Source: Paulownia fortunei
Lineage: Eukaryota > Streptophyta > Magnoliopsida > Lamiales > Paulowniaceae
Reading direction: 5' to 3'
NCBI GenBank assembly: GCA_019321725.1
Contig: CM033110.1
Span: 3,093,278-3,157,277 of the forward strand
Length of the DNA: 64,000 nt
Under the pieces are notes generated by a model that saw only the letters and a program-made list of their open reading frames with translations, did no database searches and had not been told where the DNA came from. The position numbers and the translations under genes are program-made. This document shows, piece after piece, positions 23,920 through 35,219 of the stretch (position 1 is its first letter; each line of letters starts with the position of its first letter).

Positions 23920-25130
23920 TTGGTGGTGGGATGAGATGATGCAGTGAGGCAATTAACATTGCAATTGAATGATGATGGGCCTGTAGAGGGTCATTTTGGG
24001 ATAAATGCGGTTTAAAATTCAACCAAACCGTCCCATGCCGCCCCAAGTTCATATTAGTGCTTAAATTATATTAGTTATTGATGTTCACTTCACTTGTTTA
24101 TCTATGCTTAGCTCATACTTTTAAGTATTCATTAGTTTCATTAATGAGTTTTTATTCATCTCTTAATCTTAGAAAATTAATTTGAAGGGGAATTTTTATC
24201 GAGTTAGTATCTTTGCAAAATAATTTTTTTGTAGTTCATATTTTTGTCTTTGTTTACGCTTAAATTTTTATTTCTCTTATAGATTATTTGAGTACAGTGA
24301 TGACTTCAATCCAATTATTCAATTAAATTAGGTAAAATTTAGTAGGCTATTTGGCTATGTTATTATGTTGAAATCCCAAGAAAGTTATGCAACTGGCTTG
24401 GTCTGAATCATTTTTTATCTCGTTTTCTTTATGCAAATTGCAGTATATGTTATAGCTTCTGTAATTATGGAAATTCAATTCTTGTATTTTTTATTTTGAA
24501 GGCACTTCATTTTTCTTGTTCAATATATTAATTTAAATTTTGCTAATATTTTAAAAAATATTTTTTATTATTTTCTTGATCATTTTCTCTTTGTTTATTA
24601 AAACTGTTAAACCGTTTAAAATCGTTCAAAACTAATTATTTAGTTTTCCTTAATAAAATTCTAATTTAAAATTAATCCTTAATAATACTGCAAGTAATAA
24701 CTCAATTTGAAATCAGTAAAAAAAATTATAAAATCCCACTATAATCAACTCATTATTAGTGATGTTGAAGAAACCTATACTATGCGGGAGTTTCGATAAA
24801 AGAAAGACTGATTGCAGAATTCAAAGGTAAATTTGGGCTTCGAATTCAGTACAGTTGGAAAACATCAAGACCAAATCATTGGATTTTGAGGCATTTGGGG
24901 GATTGTGTCAATTCAAAGAAGCATATTACTTCACCTTACATCCCATACCAGATCAAAGCTACAGGCCTATTACAGTTCATGCCAATTATGCAAAAAAAAA
25001 ATAAAAAATCATGTTTTTCCAACTTTGGGTCACTACTAAAAACTTAAAATTTCATAACAAAACTCTAAAAAATGAGAAAACAAAGTGATGTATATACTTA
25101 AGCAATTTCTTGTTTTATTTTTGAAAGAGT
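23920..25130. other. AT-rich spacer, no gene seen
   Basis: No homology recognised beyond the end of the gypsy remnant. 24760-24990 is less AT-rich but has no usable frame. Confidence 0.45.
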
Positions 25131-25134
25131 AATG

Positions 25135-25136
<2 letters not shown>

Positions 25137-25196
<60 letters not shown>
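25137..25196. repeat. Compound (AC)n(AT)n microsatellite
   Basis: About 19 AC dinucleotides (25137-25174) followed by about 11 AT dinucleotides (25175-25196), uninterrupted. Confidence 0.95.
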
Positions 25197-25439
25197 CACC
25201 TCCAACATAATCACCTATTTATATCCTCCATTTGTTTTGGAAAGCAATTATTAATGATTCAGAAACTTTAATAATAATAGGGTTACTGCTAGAATTTGAG
25301 GGTTGCTATGATAACAAGAAAGTTATTAGGATAATTAGATGCGGTGATTATTATAGATACATAATTGATAATACATATTATTTTCCTCTCTGAAAATCTA
25401 GATTGTAATTTTCATGATTAATATTTTTATACAGTATTT

Positions 25440-25720
25440 TTATGATTGGATCAATGATTAAATTAGTTTTGATTTCGATCAACGGTGCAAACGATCGGAC
25501 CAGTGTAAAAAAAATTGATTATATTTTTTTATTATATTATGTAATAGACTAATTATAATGTACAAGGTAAAATAAATAAATAACCAACTAATAAATATAT
25601 TTAAAAAATTTATAATTTAAATAATCACATACATAAATTAATTATCAAATTTAAAATTTTTTAAAAAATTTAATTTACTAGTTTAATCTGATTTTGATTG
25701 ATTTGATCGAATTTTTTATT
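25440..25720. repeat. Dispersed repeat D1, copy 1
   Basis: Shares an ordered set of blocks with 29255-29670: a GATCGGA/ATCGGATCG start, TTGATTAT...TATTATGTAA, AATAATTATCT-like runs, ATCAAATTTAAA and a TTTGATTGATTTGATCGA-like end. Probably an old non-autonomous element. Confidence 0.45.
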
Positions 25721-26843
25721 TTTTGTCCTTATCCAATGGGATCAATCACCAATTCAAAATTAAACATGTCTTATTTAAAAAATATTCCATTTAGATTCCA
25801 AAAAACAATAATAATAATAAGAAAAAGAAAAGACACCATCGAGATTACCTCTAAGGCTGCTAAAACACATGGCACTGCTAGGGGAGGACATGCAAATTAA
25901 TGCTAGAGAAAACCAAAAAGGTTCAGTGTACAGCAGAGGAAGAGGTAGAAGCAGAGGCTATGGTCCACAGTCCGGTTTTGGAAATAATTGAAATGGCGAA
26001 AGAGAATGTTTACAAAGAATCATTTTAGAGCTCGTTTCATTTTCAAATCATGTATATACGAGCATAATATTGTTTCTATAGTTAAATTATGTTGTCATTT
26101 ATTTTGCATAATAGTACAAACATCTAACTTTTTGGGGTAAAATAAAAAAATAAAAAAATTATCTTTACGTGTCTTTTTGCACTTTATCACCTAAAGTACA
26201 ATACATCTTATCTAACACCTTAAACTTAAATAATTTTTCCATGTTGTCGTATCTAACAACTTAATATTTTCATTTTTGTTATTTATAAGAATTGTACTAT
26301 AAAAAAAAAGTAACAAAAAAGAAAAAACTTTATTGTTGTGGGTCTGTCTAAGTTAGATCTTAACATGGACATTCCTTATTACTTATGTATTTCAATGAAT
26401 GATATTTTCTTTAAGCCCCATTTCTTCTCCATTTTCAGAGCTTTAATTTTAGGAAAATGAGTGAATGTTGATAGAGGAAAATTTTAGCATTTTTCCCCTC
26501 CTAAAGATAAGTCCATTGTCAGCATTTTTTTTTTGTCTTTTTCGAAAAAAAAAAAAAAAACACTCAAATTCAGGTGTTATGAACTGGCATATAATATTTT
26601 TTGGCCAAATTTAAAATTTCCAGTAAAGTTTTGACTAAATATGATAGAAACTGAAAGATTGTATACATAAATTGCGAGACCTACATTTTAAGAACTAAAG
26701 TGAAAGTAAGTCAAGTTACGGACTAAAAATGTATTTTTGGCTAAATTGCATTAGGTTATGAAACTATGTCTTGAAAACTCTTAGATCTTTGTACTTTGAT
26801 ATTATATCATAGGAAAACATAATTTTCCAAGAAGTATTAGTAA
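25721..26843. other. Spacer with a possible copia-gag scrap
   Basis: At 25930-25990 the plus strand reads YSRGRGRSRGYGPQSGF, which resembles the RG-rich stretch before the zinc knuckle in plant Ty1/copia Gag. Nothing else of a copia element is seen. The remainder is AT-rich with a 17-base A tract near 26545-26561. Confidence 0.3.
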
Positions 26844-27245
26844 TGTTTGGATTCGATTTTTTGGTATATTTTCTGAAAATATATTTTGAAAATATTTTAA
26901 AAAGATTCCCTTGATTTTTTTGCAAATAAAAATGTGTTTAGATGATTGAGTTGCAAATTTCGATCAATTAAGTTGACAAGTTAATTTTGAAAAAAGATGC
27001 TGGATTTTCTTGTTTCAAATATGTAATAAAGAGTGTCTTCTAAAAATACAATCTTATTTTCTGAAAATGGGTTATAGACTTTTGAGAATATGGTGTATAT
27101 GCTTTGCCAATAGGTTGGAGTATTTTTTTTTTTTTTCTAAAAAACATTCTAAGAAAATGTCAAGAAATGAGTAAAATAAAAACTTTTTTAGTTTGAAAAT
27201 GGAAAAATAAAAAAATAAAAAAAAATGGACTTATGAATCCAAACA
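26844..27245. mobile_element. MITE-like element with 11-bp terminal inverted repeats
   Basis: Ends are TGTTTGGATTC (26844-26854) and GAATCCAAACA (27235-27245), perfect inverses 402 bp apart. The interior is AT-rich and non-coding. TGTTTGG ends are common in plant hAT-like and related MITEs. I cannot see a convincing target duplication. Confidence 0.45.
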
Positions 27246-27249
27246 TGCC

Positions 27250-28260
27250 CTTTGATTTATGTGGATGTGTTGCTACTTTAGAATATTGTCTCGAATCCTT
27301 TTCTAAGTTGAAAAGTGCGGATATACATAATAGATTTAAACATACTTAAATGCAATTGAAGAAAAAGTTGTTCTAAATATGAATATATTAGAAAAGAAAT
27401 AAAATTGTGATGATTTTAATTTGATTGATTAATATCATATTTGAAATTTCATTAATGCTAATACATTTGAAATTCGGAAATGCTCCATAAAGATATCAGA
27501 TTTGTGAATACATGTTATAATTTCATTCTTTTGAATTTAAAATTTGACGAAGGAAACTGAATTAATAGAATTTAAGATTCAAAAAAGAAAATTTCAAAAG
27601 AAAAAAGAAACAAAAAAATTAAAAGTTAATTTCACTGGCAATTTCTTTTATATAGAAAAATAAATATTAATTCTAATAATGTTTATGTTAATGCATAACA
27701 TGAAAAACAAATGAAATAAATGTATATACACATTTTACATATTTTTTTAAGTTGGGGGGGGGGGGGGGGGGGGCGGCAAAGTTTGATTAGTTAATTATAA
27801 TTTGATAATTTACCCTTTAAAATCACGTATAATGGTATCTTCCACCCGAAATATACTCTAGATATTAACATGAGAAAATTAATAAATTCAAATTATTAAG
27901 TGAGATTTTTTTTCCCCCAAACTTTTTCTGCCAACCCAAGTGATGGCGGCTAGAGTAGTGTAGCGTTTGCAAAACATACTATTAAGATCATGTTTGTTTG
28001 TTTGTTTTTTGTTTTTTTTCGGACTTCACGAGCTCTTTACAAGTTTATGCTTCTAAATAATATTGGAAAAATATTTTTTTTTTTTTATCCTATAATTTAG
28101 TCCTAGTTTAATTTTAGTCTCATTACTTACAAAATTATTTACTTTGCATCTATTTTTCTCCTTATGTTAATTATTTAAGGATAAAAGACAAAAGAAGGCG
28201 CGGCTCACGTGACCATTAGTCAAAGCTTTTGGGAGGGGAACAATTGCGGATGGGATTTAA
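27250..28260. other. AT-rich spacer, no gene seen
   Basis: Contains a 20-base poly-G tract (27754-27773) and long T tracts (about 28073-28086). No gene. Confidence 0.5.
27754..27773 (+). repeat. Poly-G tract of 20 bases
   Basis: Uninterrupted run of G preceded by TTTAAGTT and followed by CGGCAAAG. It is conspicuous in DNA of this AT content and may be length-unstable or mis-sized in assembly. Confidence 0.9.
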
Positions 28261-28329
28261 CAGTGAAAATTAGAGATGGCAAATGGTGAATTGTTAAAAT
28301 CTGATATTTGTACAGTCAAGATTTTTAAA

Positions 28330-28610
28330 AATTTGGATTTGGATTTATTTGAATTTATTGGGTCTGAATTATTAGATTCACTAAACTTATTTCATAATTT
28401 TAAAAATATTCAAAATATATTTTTATAAAATAACATTAGTAAAATTTTCTATTAAATAGGTTTTTTTTAAAAAAATAATATTAAATAAATATATATAAAA
28501 ATAAAATAAAAAATTAAACGAGACGGAACAAGTTTGTAAAAAAAAAAAAAATCAAAACTCATTCTAAACTCATTTATAATTTTAAAAATCTTTAATATAT
28601 GTTTGGAATC
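28330..28610. repeat. Dispersed AT-rich repeat D2, copy 2
   Basis: Aligns in order with 13930-14245, including ATTTATAATTTTAAAAATCT near its end. No coding capacity. Confidence 0.5.
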
Positions 28611-28619
28611 ACCCCCCTT

Positions 28620-29254
28620 GCCATAAGTAGTGAAAATTGAGGGAAAAAATAGATTTGGGTTTTCCTTCATGACCAAAACAGAGCATTGTCCCATTCTTCA
28701 AAATTAAGAGGAAAAGATGTCTGCCGCAAGTAGAACAAATTCACCAAAACCCATGCAAAAAAAATAAAAAAATTACCTTACACATCTAAGAACTTTAAAA
28801 AAAAAAAATATACTACAAAATTGGGGTGGGTAAATTATTTAAAATGTGACTTACAATAAAATGGTGGGTGGTTATTATTAAAAGTCAGATCCCGTAGTAA
28901 CATTTTTTAGCAATTGTTTTTAATATATTCATCGGCTAATCACCCATGCAATGCTTGTGCTATGTTTGGATCTTGAATTTTGATGAGGAGAAAGAAATAC
29001 AATATTAAAAATAAAATACAAAGTACTCTTATGTGAAATGGAGAAAGTATTTTTGTTAATATTTTTATCATCTAAAATCCAAGTTCCAAGCGTAGCCTTG
29101 ATGTTTAAGACTTGTCAAATGTAAAAAATTGTTCAGGGTGGCTACTTCTACCACTTCCTGTCTATAGGCTTAGCTATACAAAATAAATTTTTTATATTAT
29201 TTTCCATTAAAGGTTAGATAAGTGTTTTTATAAGTGTGCCGAAGAACAAACTGA
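28620..29254. other. AT-rich spacer, no gene seen
   Basis: Low-complexity A-rich runs. No reading frame or recognised repeat. Confidence 0.45.
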
Positions 29255-29670
29255 TCTTGTTATTAATTAACGGTTCAATCGATTGAACCAGTTCAACCGT
29301 CCATCGGATCGATCTAATAAAAATTAATTATATTCTTATGATATTATGTAAAATGATAATATAATAAATTAATTATTTTAAATATAAAAAAAAAAAGATA
29401 AATAATTATCTAAAAAATATATAACAAAATACAAAATCCAAATAACTACATAAATATAAAAAAATATCAAATTTAAACTTTTTTAAAAAATAAAAATTTA
29501 ACAATTTAAAAATTTTTAAAAAATAAAAAAATAAAAATCGATCAAATCGGTTTTGACCAGTTAAATCGATAATTCGATTTTATATGACTAATCGAATTGA
29601 ACCAACCCCTGATTGTCGGTTGGACCAATTAAATCGACCAGTCTGATTTTAAAAAGTTTGGGTTAGACGC
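29255..29670. repeat. Dispersed repeat D1, copy 2
   Basis: Longer relative of 25440-25720. Its start (GGTTCAATCGATTGAACC near 29271) is itself palindromic, and its end carries CAATTAAATCGACCAGTCTG. Probably a non-autonomous element. Confidence 0.45.
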
Positions 29671-29679
29671 ATACCCCTA

Positions 29680-30660
29680 CTTATTTAGTATTAATAAGAC
29701 TACAACATTGCAAAATAACTCCACTCTCACGAAGGAAGTTCTATGCCCAAAATAAAAGAAGGGAGTGCCATTTCCTGAATTATGAAATGCTTGCATGTAA
29801 GCATTTCTATTTATCTAATCGAATAAGCCCTTTAAACCAACTTGAAATTTCTTTCCCTTAATCTTGATATGCTAGAAGCTATTGTCCCAAGTACACCTAA
29901 ATGGTTGAATGGTTGTTAATGTAAATGTCAAGTTGTTTTTCACAAAAAGAGCGCTTTGAATTTTTTATTTTAATTTGGTGTGATATTTTATATTGCACTT
30001 TTAAGATACACGGTCAAGTGTATATTATTAACTTTAAGTACATATATTTAATAAAATATTTTATACATTTGACGTGTATTTATAAAGTGTAATACGAGAT
30101 ACAATATTGAAACAAAATATTCCAAAGTGCAAAAAAGGTGATTGTTTTGCCATAATAATAAGGATGAATTATCAAAAATTTCATTGAGGTTTGAACTATT
30201 TACAAAAAAAAAAATATCTAATTTTATAAATTACAAATATTCTCTTAATATTTATTCATATTTTATAAATTGTATCTATTGAAAGCTTATTTGTAAAATA
30301 AAGACAAATTTTAAGTAAATATTTGTAGTTTCAAAAAATAATTAATTTTTAAATTAAACTTGTTAGTTTTTTTAATTCACCCAAATAATTATTCCAAAAC
30401 AATTACTTATAAATGGAGTAATAGTAAGTTGAAATAACATCAAACATAATGAAAAATAGATGTACGAAAGTGCTAGAAATAGGCATTTAACATCAGAACT
30501 CTTGTAATTCTATTACACACAACCAAGCTAGATTTAGGTCTTTGTCAGATTAAGACCATCTACCTGCATATTTATTTATACTTGTTATAACTTATACCTA
30601 TATATATACCCATGTATCATTTATTTCTAATACTACATATCCATACATGGCATTCTAGTC
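29680..30660. other. AT-rich spacer downstream of glycine-rich gene A
   Basis: No gene. The last 150 bp before 30673 are the presumed 3' untranslated region of the minus-strand gene. Confidence 0.45.
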
Positions 30661-30665
30661 TAGTA

Positions 30666-33369
30666 CTAGATTTCAGTTCTTGGTTTCTGCTTTGGCTTGA
30701 CTTTCCTTGAAGGCTTTGGCTTCCGCAGCACTGCCGCAGCACTTGCAACCGCCGCCTCCTCCACAGCATGACCCCCATTTGCAATGTCCTCCCCCTCCTC
30801 CACCTCCATAGCCGCCGCCATACCCACCGCCTGCTCCGCCTCCGTAGCCACCACCAGGTACCCCACCGGCTCCGCCGTAGTTACCACCAGCTCCTCCACC
30901 TTGCCCGCCACCATATGCTCCGCCACCTTGCCCACCACCATATGCTCCGCCACCCTGCCCACCACCATATGCTCCGCCACCCTGCCCACCACCATATGCT
31001 CCGCCATCTTGCCCGCCACCTTGCCCACCACCGTATCCACCGCCAACACCGCCACCTTGCCCACCACCAACACCGCCTCCTTGCCCACCGCCAACACCGC
31101 CACCTTGCCCACCACCAACACCGCCTCCTTGCCACCACCAACACCGCCACCTTGCCCACCGCCATATCCTCCGCCTCCTTGTCCACCACCGTAGCCACCA
31201 TTGCCTTGCCCACCTCCATAGCCACCGTTGCCTATATAATGTGCTGGCTCGACTTCATTCTCTGCATATTGGCAAACGCATATACGTATTGTGTTAAACA
31301 TCTAAAACAAGAAAGAAAAAAAACATAAGGTCAAAATTGTGACATCAATCGATAAACTGATGTACAATTTTACATGCTTTCTTTTAAAATTTATTTGTTA
31401 ACATGGTAATTCGAATCTTTGCTACCTGCACTGCAACAGTAACGATTGCAACCGGAGCGGCCCCATCCACCGCAGCACCACCGTCTTCTGCAGCCGCCGC
31501 CGCCACCGCCTTGGTTGGTTTGCTTTGGTTCTTCTGCTGCCTCCACTTCATTTTCTGGTCAGATAATTAAACATATTGCAATTTTGTGAATGATTCTCTA
31601 TAGATACTACTATTACTGTAGCAAAGAGTACAAATATGCTTTCTTATAAAATTTATTTGTTGACATGGAAATTCTAGTCTTTGCTACCTGCACTGCAACA
31701 GTAACGATTGCAACCGGAGCGGCCCCATCCACCGCAGCACCACCGTCTTCTGCAGCCGCCGCCGCCGCCGCCACCTTGGTTGGTTTGCTTTGGTTCTTCT
31801 GCTACCTCCACTTCATTTTCTGGTCAGATAATTAAACATATTGCAATTTTGTGAATGAGTCTCTATAAATACTATTATTATTGTAGCAAAGAGTACAAAT
31901 GAAAAAATTGAATTGAAATTGGCAGATCGAAAATACGGTACATTAAAATATTTTATTGAATGCCGAATTAAAATAATTAATTTGATTTGATTATTATTCA
32001 TTTATTTTCTTCAAAAACTTAGTATTAAAGTTATAATTGTATTTTTCATTTATTACTTTTCAATTTTGGTAAGTAAAAAAATAAATGATAATACAAAAAA
32101 TAAATAATACATTTAAATATGTATATAAAAATTAAATGTAAAAATATATAAATCGAATTTGGGTTCAATTCAGTAAATCAAAACCAAAAACTAAAGGAAT
32201 CGAGTATTGAATTTTCTAAAACTGAAATTCAAACACTAAATCTAATTTTTTGATTTCATTCCTTTTTGTTTGGTTTTTATACCGAACTGAACACTACTAA
32301 TTTCATGCATGTGATATCCTACCAGACTGCCGGCAACAATAACGGTTGCAGCCGTAGGGGCCCCATCCACCGCAGCACCACCTGTTTCGGCAGTAACCAC
32401 CTCCACCTTGGTTGGTTTGCTTTGGTTCTTCTTCTGCCTCCTCCACTTCATTTCCTGGTTAGATAGTTTAACATGGAGCAATTTACGTGAATAAATCTCT
32501 ATAGAAACTACTATTATGGTAGCAAAGAGTACACTATATATGTTTCCAATGGCTAGTGGATCTCTTGGCATATGATATCCTACCAGACTGGCGGCAACAA
32601 TAACGATTGCAGCCGTTGCGGCCCCATCCACCGCAGCACCACCTGTTCCGGCAGTAACCACCTCCACCTCCACCTTGGTTGATTTCCTTCGGTTCATCAC
32701 CTACACAAGGTTGAAAAGCATTAAGTTTCAACAAGAGAAAATCTAGCATAACTTGTATAGTATCTCATAGGCTCACAGCTAGCATATGTACCACATTAGG
32801 ATTAAACAGTGTCCCATAGATAAAAATAATGCATGGCAAAGAATAAAACCTGATTTTACAGTGGATCGCAAAATAACAAACACGACCCACTACTGGCTAT
32901 TGAATTATATGGTGGGTTTTTTTAAACATCTAATCCTTATAATTTAAGGGATTTTGAACGGATAAAAATTATTATATTCGATCCATTCAAAAATTTCAAG
33001 ACGAGTAACTTAAACTGCAAAGTTGATAAAGAGATATGAACGTGTATATGTATACATACAATCATATGTATAAAAATGTGTATCTTTATCATAGTATACG
33101 TCAAAAAGGTATGACTATAATAATATTACTTCCACCTGCATTTTATATTACTGTACATCATGTATATATGATTAATTTTAAGTGTATATATAAAATGCAA
33201 TAAAAAAGATTCAAGTTACCTTCAAAGTCTGATAGAAATATATATAAAAGAAGATACCTTTTGTTTCAGGTTGAGCCACTTCCTTAGTATGCTCTTTAGA
33301 CGCTTCCTCAGCGAAAGTTGAACAAACAAAAAGAACAAGGACAAGGAAAATAAGACCTTTGGACTTCAT
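30666..33369 (-). CDS. Glycine-rich, cysteine-rich secreted protein A (six exons, four repeated Cys exons, frameshift in last exon)
   Basis: Exons on the minus strand: 33258-33369, 32584-32700, 32323-32454, 31688-31819, 31426-31554, and 31261 down to the stop. All introns are GT-AG and phase 1. Exon 1 gives a signal peptide (MKSKGLIFLVLVLFVCSTFA) plus an acidic linker. Exons 2-5 each encode one module, NEVE..EPKQTNQ-Gly-run then C-x4-CC-x7-C-x3-CC. Exon 6 encodes GGYGGGQ repeats. The family end, HCKWGSCC...CKCCG then AAEAKAFKESQAKAETKN, is present but one base out of frame: a G is missing from the GGTGGTGGGC repeat near 31130. As written, the frame stays open to a stop at 30666 (405 residues, V/A/K-rich tail). 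With that base the stop would be at 30673 (403 residues). The architecture is like PF07172 GRPs, some of which act in the cell wall (AtGRP3 binds WAK1). Its function here is inferred. Either a recent lesion or a sequencing slip is possible. Confidence 0.8.
31374..31900. repeat. Tandem duplication carrying Cys exons 5 and 4 of glycine-rich gene A
   Basis: Two units, about 31374-31636 and 31637-31900 (period about 262 bp), are nearly identical across exon, splice sites and intron (TGCTACCTGCACTGCAACAG, CCACTTCATTTTCTGGTCAG, GCAAAGAGTACAAAT). The high identity in intron sequence indicates a recent event. Confidence 0.9.
32312..32700. repeat. Tandem duplication carrying Cys exons 3 and 2 of glycine-rich gene A
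   Basis: TGATATCCTACCAGACTG occurs at 32312 and 32573 (period 261 bp), with matching exon sequence after each. The period is close to that of the 31.4-31.9 kb pair, suggesting that all four modules derive from one exon plus intron unit. Confidence 0.85.
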
Positions 33370-33462
33370 TTTTACTAGCAAAATCTTACTTGTAATAGTA
33401 CGACTACAAAAGGGCTGTTTTTGGAGAAGACAATGATACAACAGTGCTTCTCATATGACCTC

Positions 33463-33563
33463 TATTTATAGGTGCATGGAACTATTACAAGACACCCAAG
33501 AGGTTGAGCTGATGAAAGGGGCAAGCATTAATGGTATATGGTTGGCTCGTTGCGCCGATACAC
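33463..33563 (-). promoter_or_regulatory. Core promoter of glycine-rich gene A, conserved with gene B
   Basis: A TATA box (TATAAATA, 33463-33470) lies about 95 bp before the ATG. Upstream on the minus strand are CATTAATGCT, GCTCAACCTCTT and TGTATCGGC in the same order and spacing as at 51262-51358 before gene B. This block of about 100 bp is therefore a shared promoter feature of the pair. Confidence 0.7.
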
Positions 33564-33749
33564 CGCACCCTTACAGATATATATTGAATTTTTTCTTGAA
33601 TTATTCTGTGGATTCAGAGTCTTATCAAGTTGATTACGATTCAATTTTGAAAACAGAGAAAGGTGTACATTTACATAAGGAATTTGAAATAATCGTGTTT
33701 GAATTGATGGATTTAGAGCTAAAAATTTTAATTTTATAATAATAAATTT

Positions 33750-34970
33750 ATTGAGTGTGTTTGGATAGTTTTTTATGTTACAATAGAATTTAAAAACTTG
33801 AGCTATTATTTGAGTTATTTTTTAATTTATTGTGGTAGATTTGAATTCATTTAAAATGAATTATTCCCTCAAATCCAAATTATTGCGCTGCGTTTGAATG
33901 TAGAGATTTGGAGTTAAGAATTTCAAAAGACTCTAATATAAAAAAATAGATCAATGTTATCCAAACAAATACAATGAGAGTTTATTTACTTCATGTGACT
34001 ATACTAAAAATCCAATCTAGTAGAATGTTTACTTTAACTAATGATGGTCCATGACAAAAATTGAAGTCCGATTTAAATTATTATTTTAATTGAATATTTC
34101 ATCCAAACTCCCCACAAATATCTTGAATGTGATTAAATTATAAATATCCAGAATTAAATAATATTACTTTAGTAATGATAAATTAGTCAAAGACACAATA
34201 ATATACACAATAATTCATCAAATTATACATTTGATTAGCATATTGACTAATATAGCATCCAAACAATCATACCAAATATATACAAGTTATATTAGATAAT
34301 TTAATCTTAATCCTACACTTTATAACATTTTTTTATCAAAAATCTCTTATCTCACTCAAAAAAATAAACGACCTCTAAATTTATTATTATAAATTTAAAA
34401 TTCGCAACTCCCAAATCTTTCAATCTAAACAAAACATAAAAAAAAGAGTTCATAAGAGTGGATATAGATAAGCAAATATGAATGCAAGATAAATGAGTCA
34501 ATTTCATAAGACTGGATATATATGAGCATACATATATCAAAGTTATGTCAGAATCAGGCTGAAAGTCAAATGGATTTTGGATTTTGTTGGCAGTGGGAAG
34601 AATTAGAAAGAAAGTTTTGATTCAAATTCATCACTATATGTATTAAGTCAGCCTGTTTTGTGACACTCAATTGTGCAGTACTGGGGACTGTGCCAAGTGT
34701 CATATTCAATATTTTATAGTGGTATTTTATTTTTATTCTTTTTGTCACTTTCTTATTTCACAGATGGTTTTCTTTTTTTCTTTTTAATATATATATATTG
34801 GAAACTGAAAACTATTTGCAAGTATTGTATTTGAAAAAAACAATGGGTTTTTGTATAATTTTAGCAAAATGCAGGTGGTTTCCGACAAAGATCAAGATCA
34901 GCTTGTCCACTCACATATGTAGGCAAAATTTTGGCTTCGTTGTCCGGACTTGAGAATTAGCTGGAAATTT
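33750..34970. other. AT-rich spacer with scattered hAT-MITE-like motifs
   Basis: GTGTTTGGATAG (33759) and several ATCCAAAC motifs (33959, 34088, 34256) suggest one or more decayed MITEs, but I cannot define a matched pair of ends. No gene. Confidence 0.35.
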
Positions 34971-34980
34971 AAATTTTGGG

Positions 34981-35215
34981 GGTAAATTGCATATAAGCCC
35001 CTGTAATTTGCCAAAGCTGAAAAAAAAAAAAAAAAAAACCCACTTCAACCACCTTGGAGCACCACCATCATCGCGCCATTAACGTCATTATCCAAATTAG
35101 CGTGATGACGGTGGTGCTCCAACGAAGGTGGTTCAGGTGGACTTTTTGGTAATATTTTTAAATATATGGGGTTTAGTATAATTTTGGAATAATACAGGGG
35201 TTTATATAATTTACC
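34981..35215. mobile_element. Full-length foldback (MITE-like) element
   Basis: Outer arms GGTAAATTGCATATAAGCCC (34981 on) and its imperfect inverse ending TTATATAATTTACC (35215) flank inner arms. These are CCACTTCAACCACCTTGGAG near 35040 and its inverse near 35104-35140. Nearly the whole 235 bp can fold into one hairpin with a small loop around 35075-35100. A half copy exists at 55874-56010. No coding capacity. Confidence 0.7.
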
Positions 35216-35219
35216 TGCA

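Noticed and set aside
30768..31328. Long plus-strand frames opposite glycine-rich gene A
   Set aside because: Antisense shadows of GGN repeats (His/Arg/Leu or Ser/Thr/Pro-rich). The minus strand has the signal peptide, splice sites and paralogue support.
33455..33739. 94-residue plus-strand frame
   Set aside because: It overlaps the conserved promoter of glycine-rich gene A on the other strand and shows no domain.
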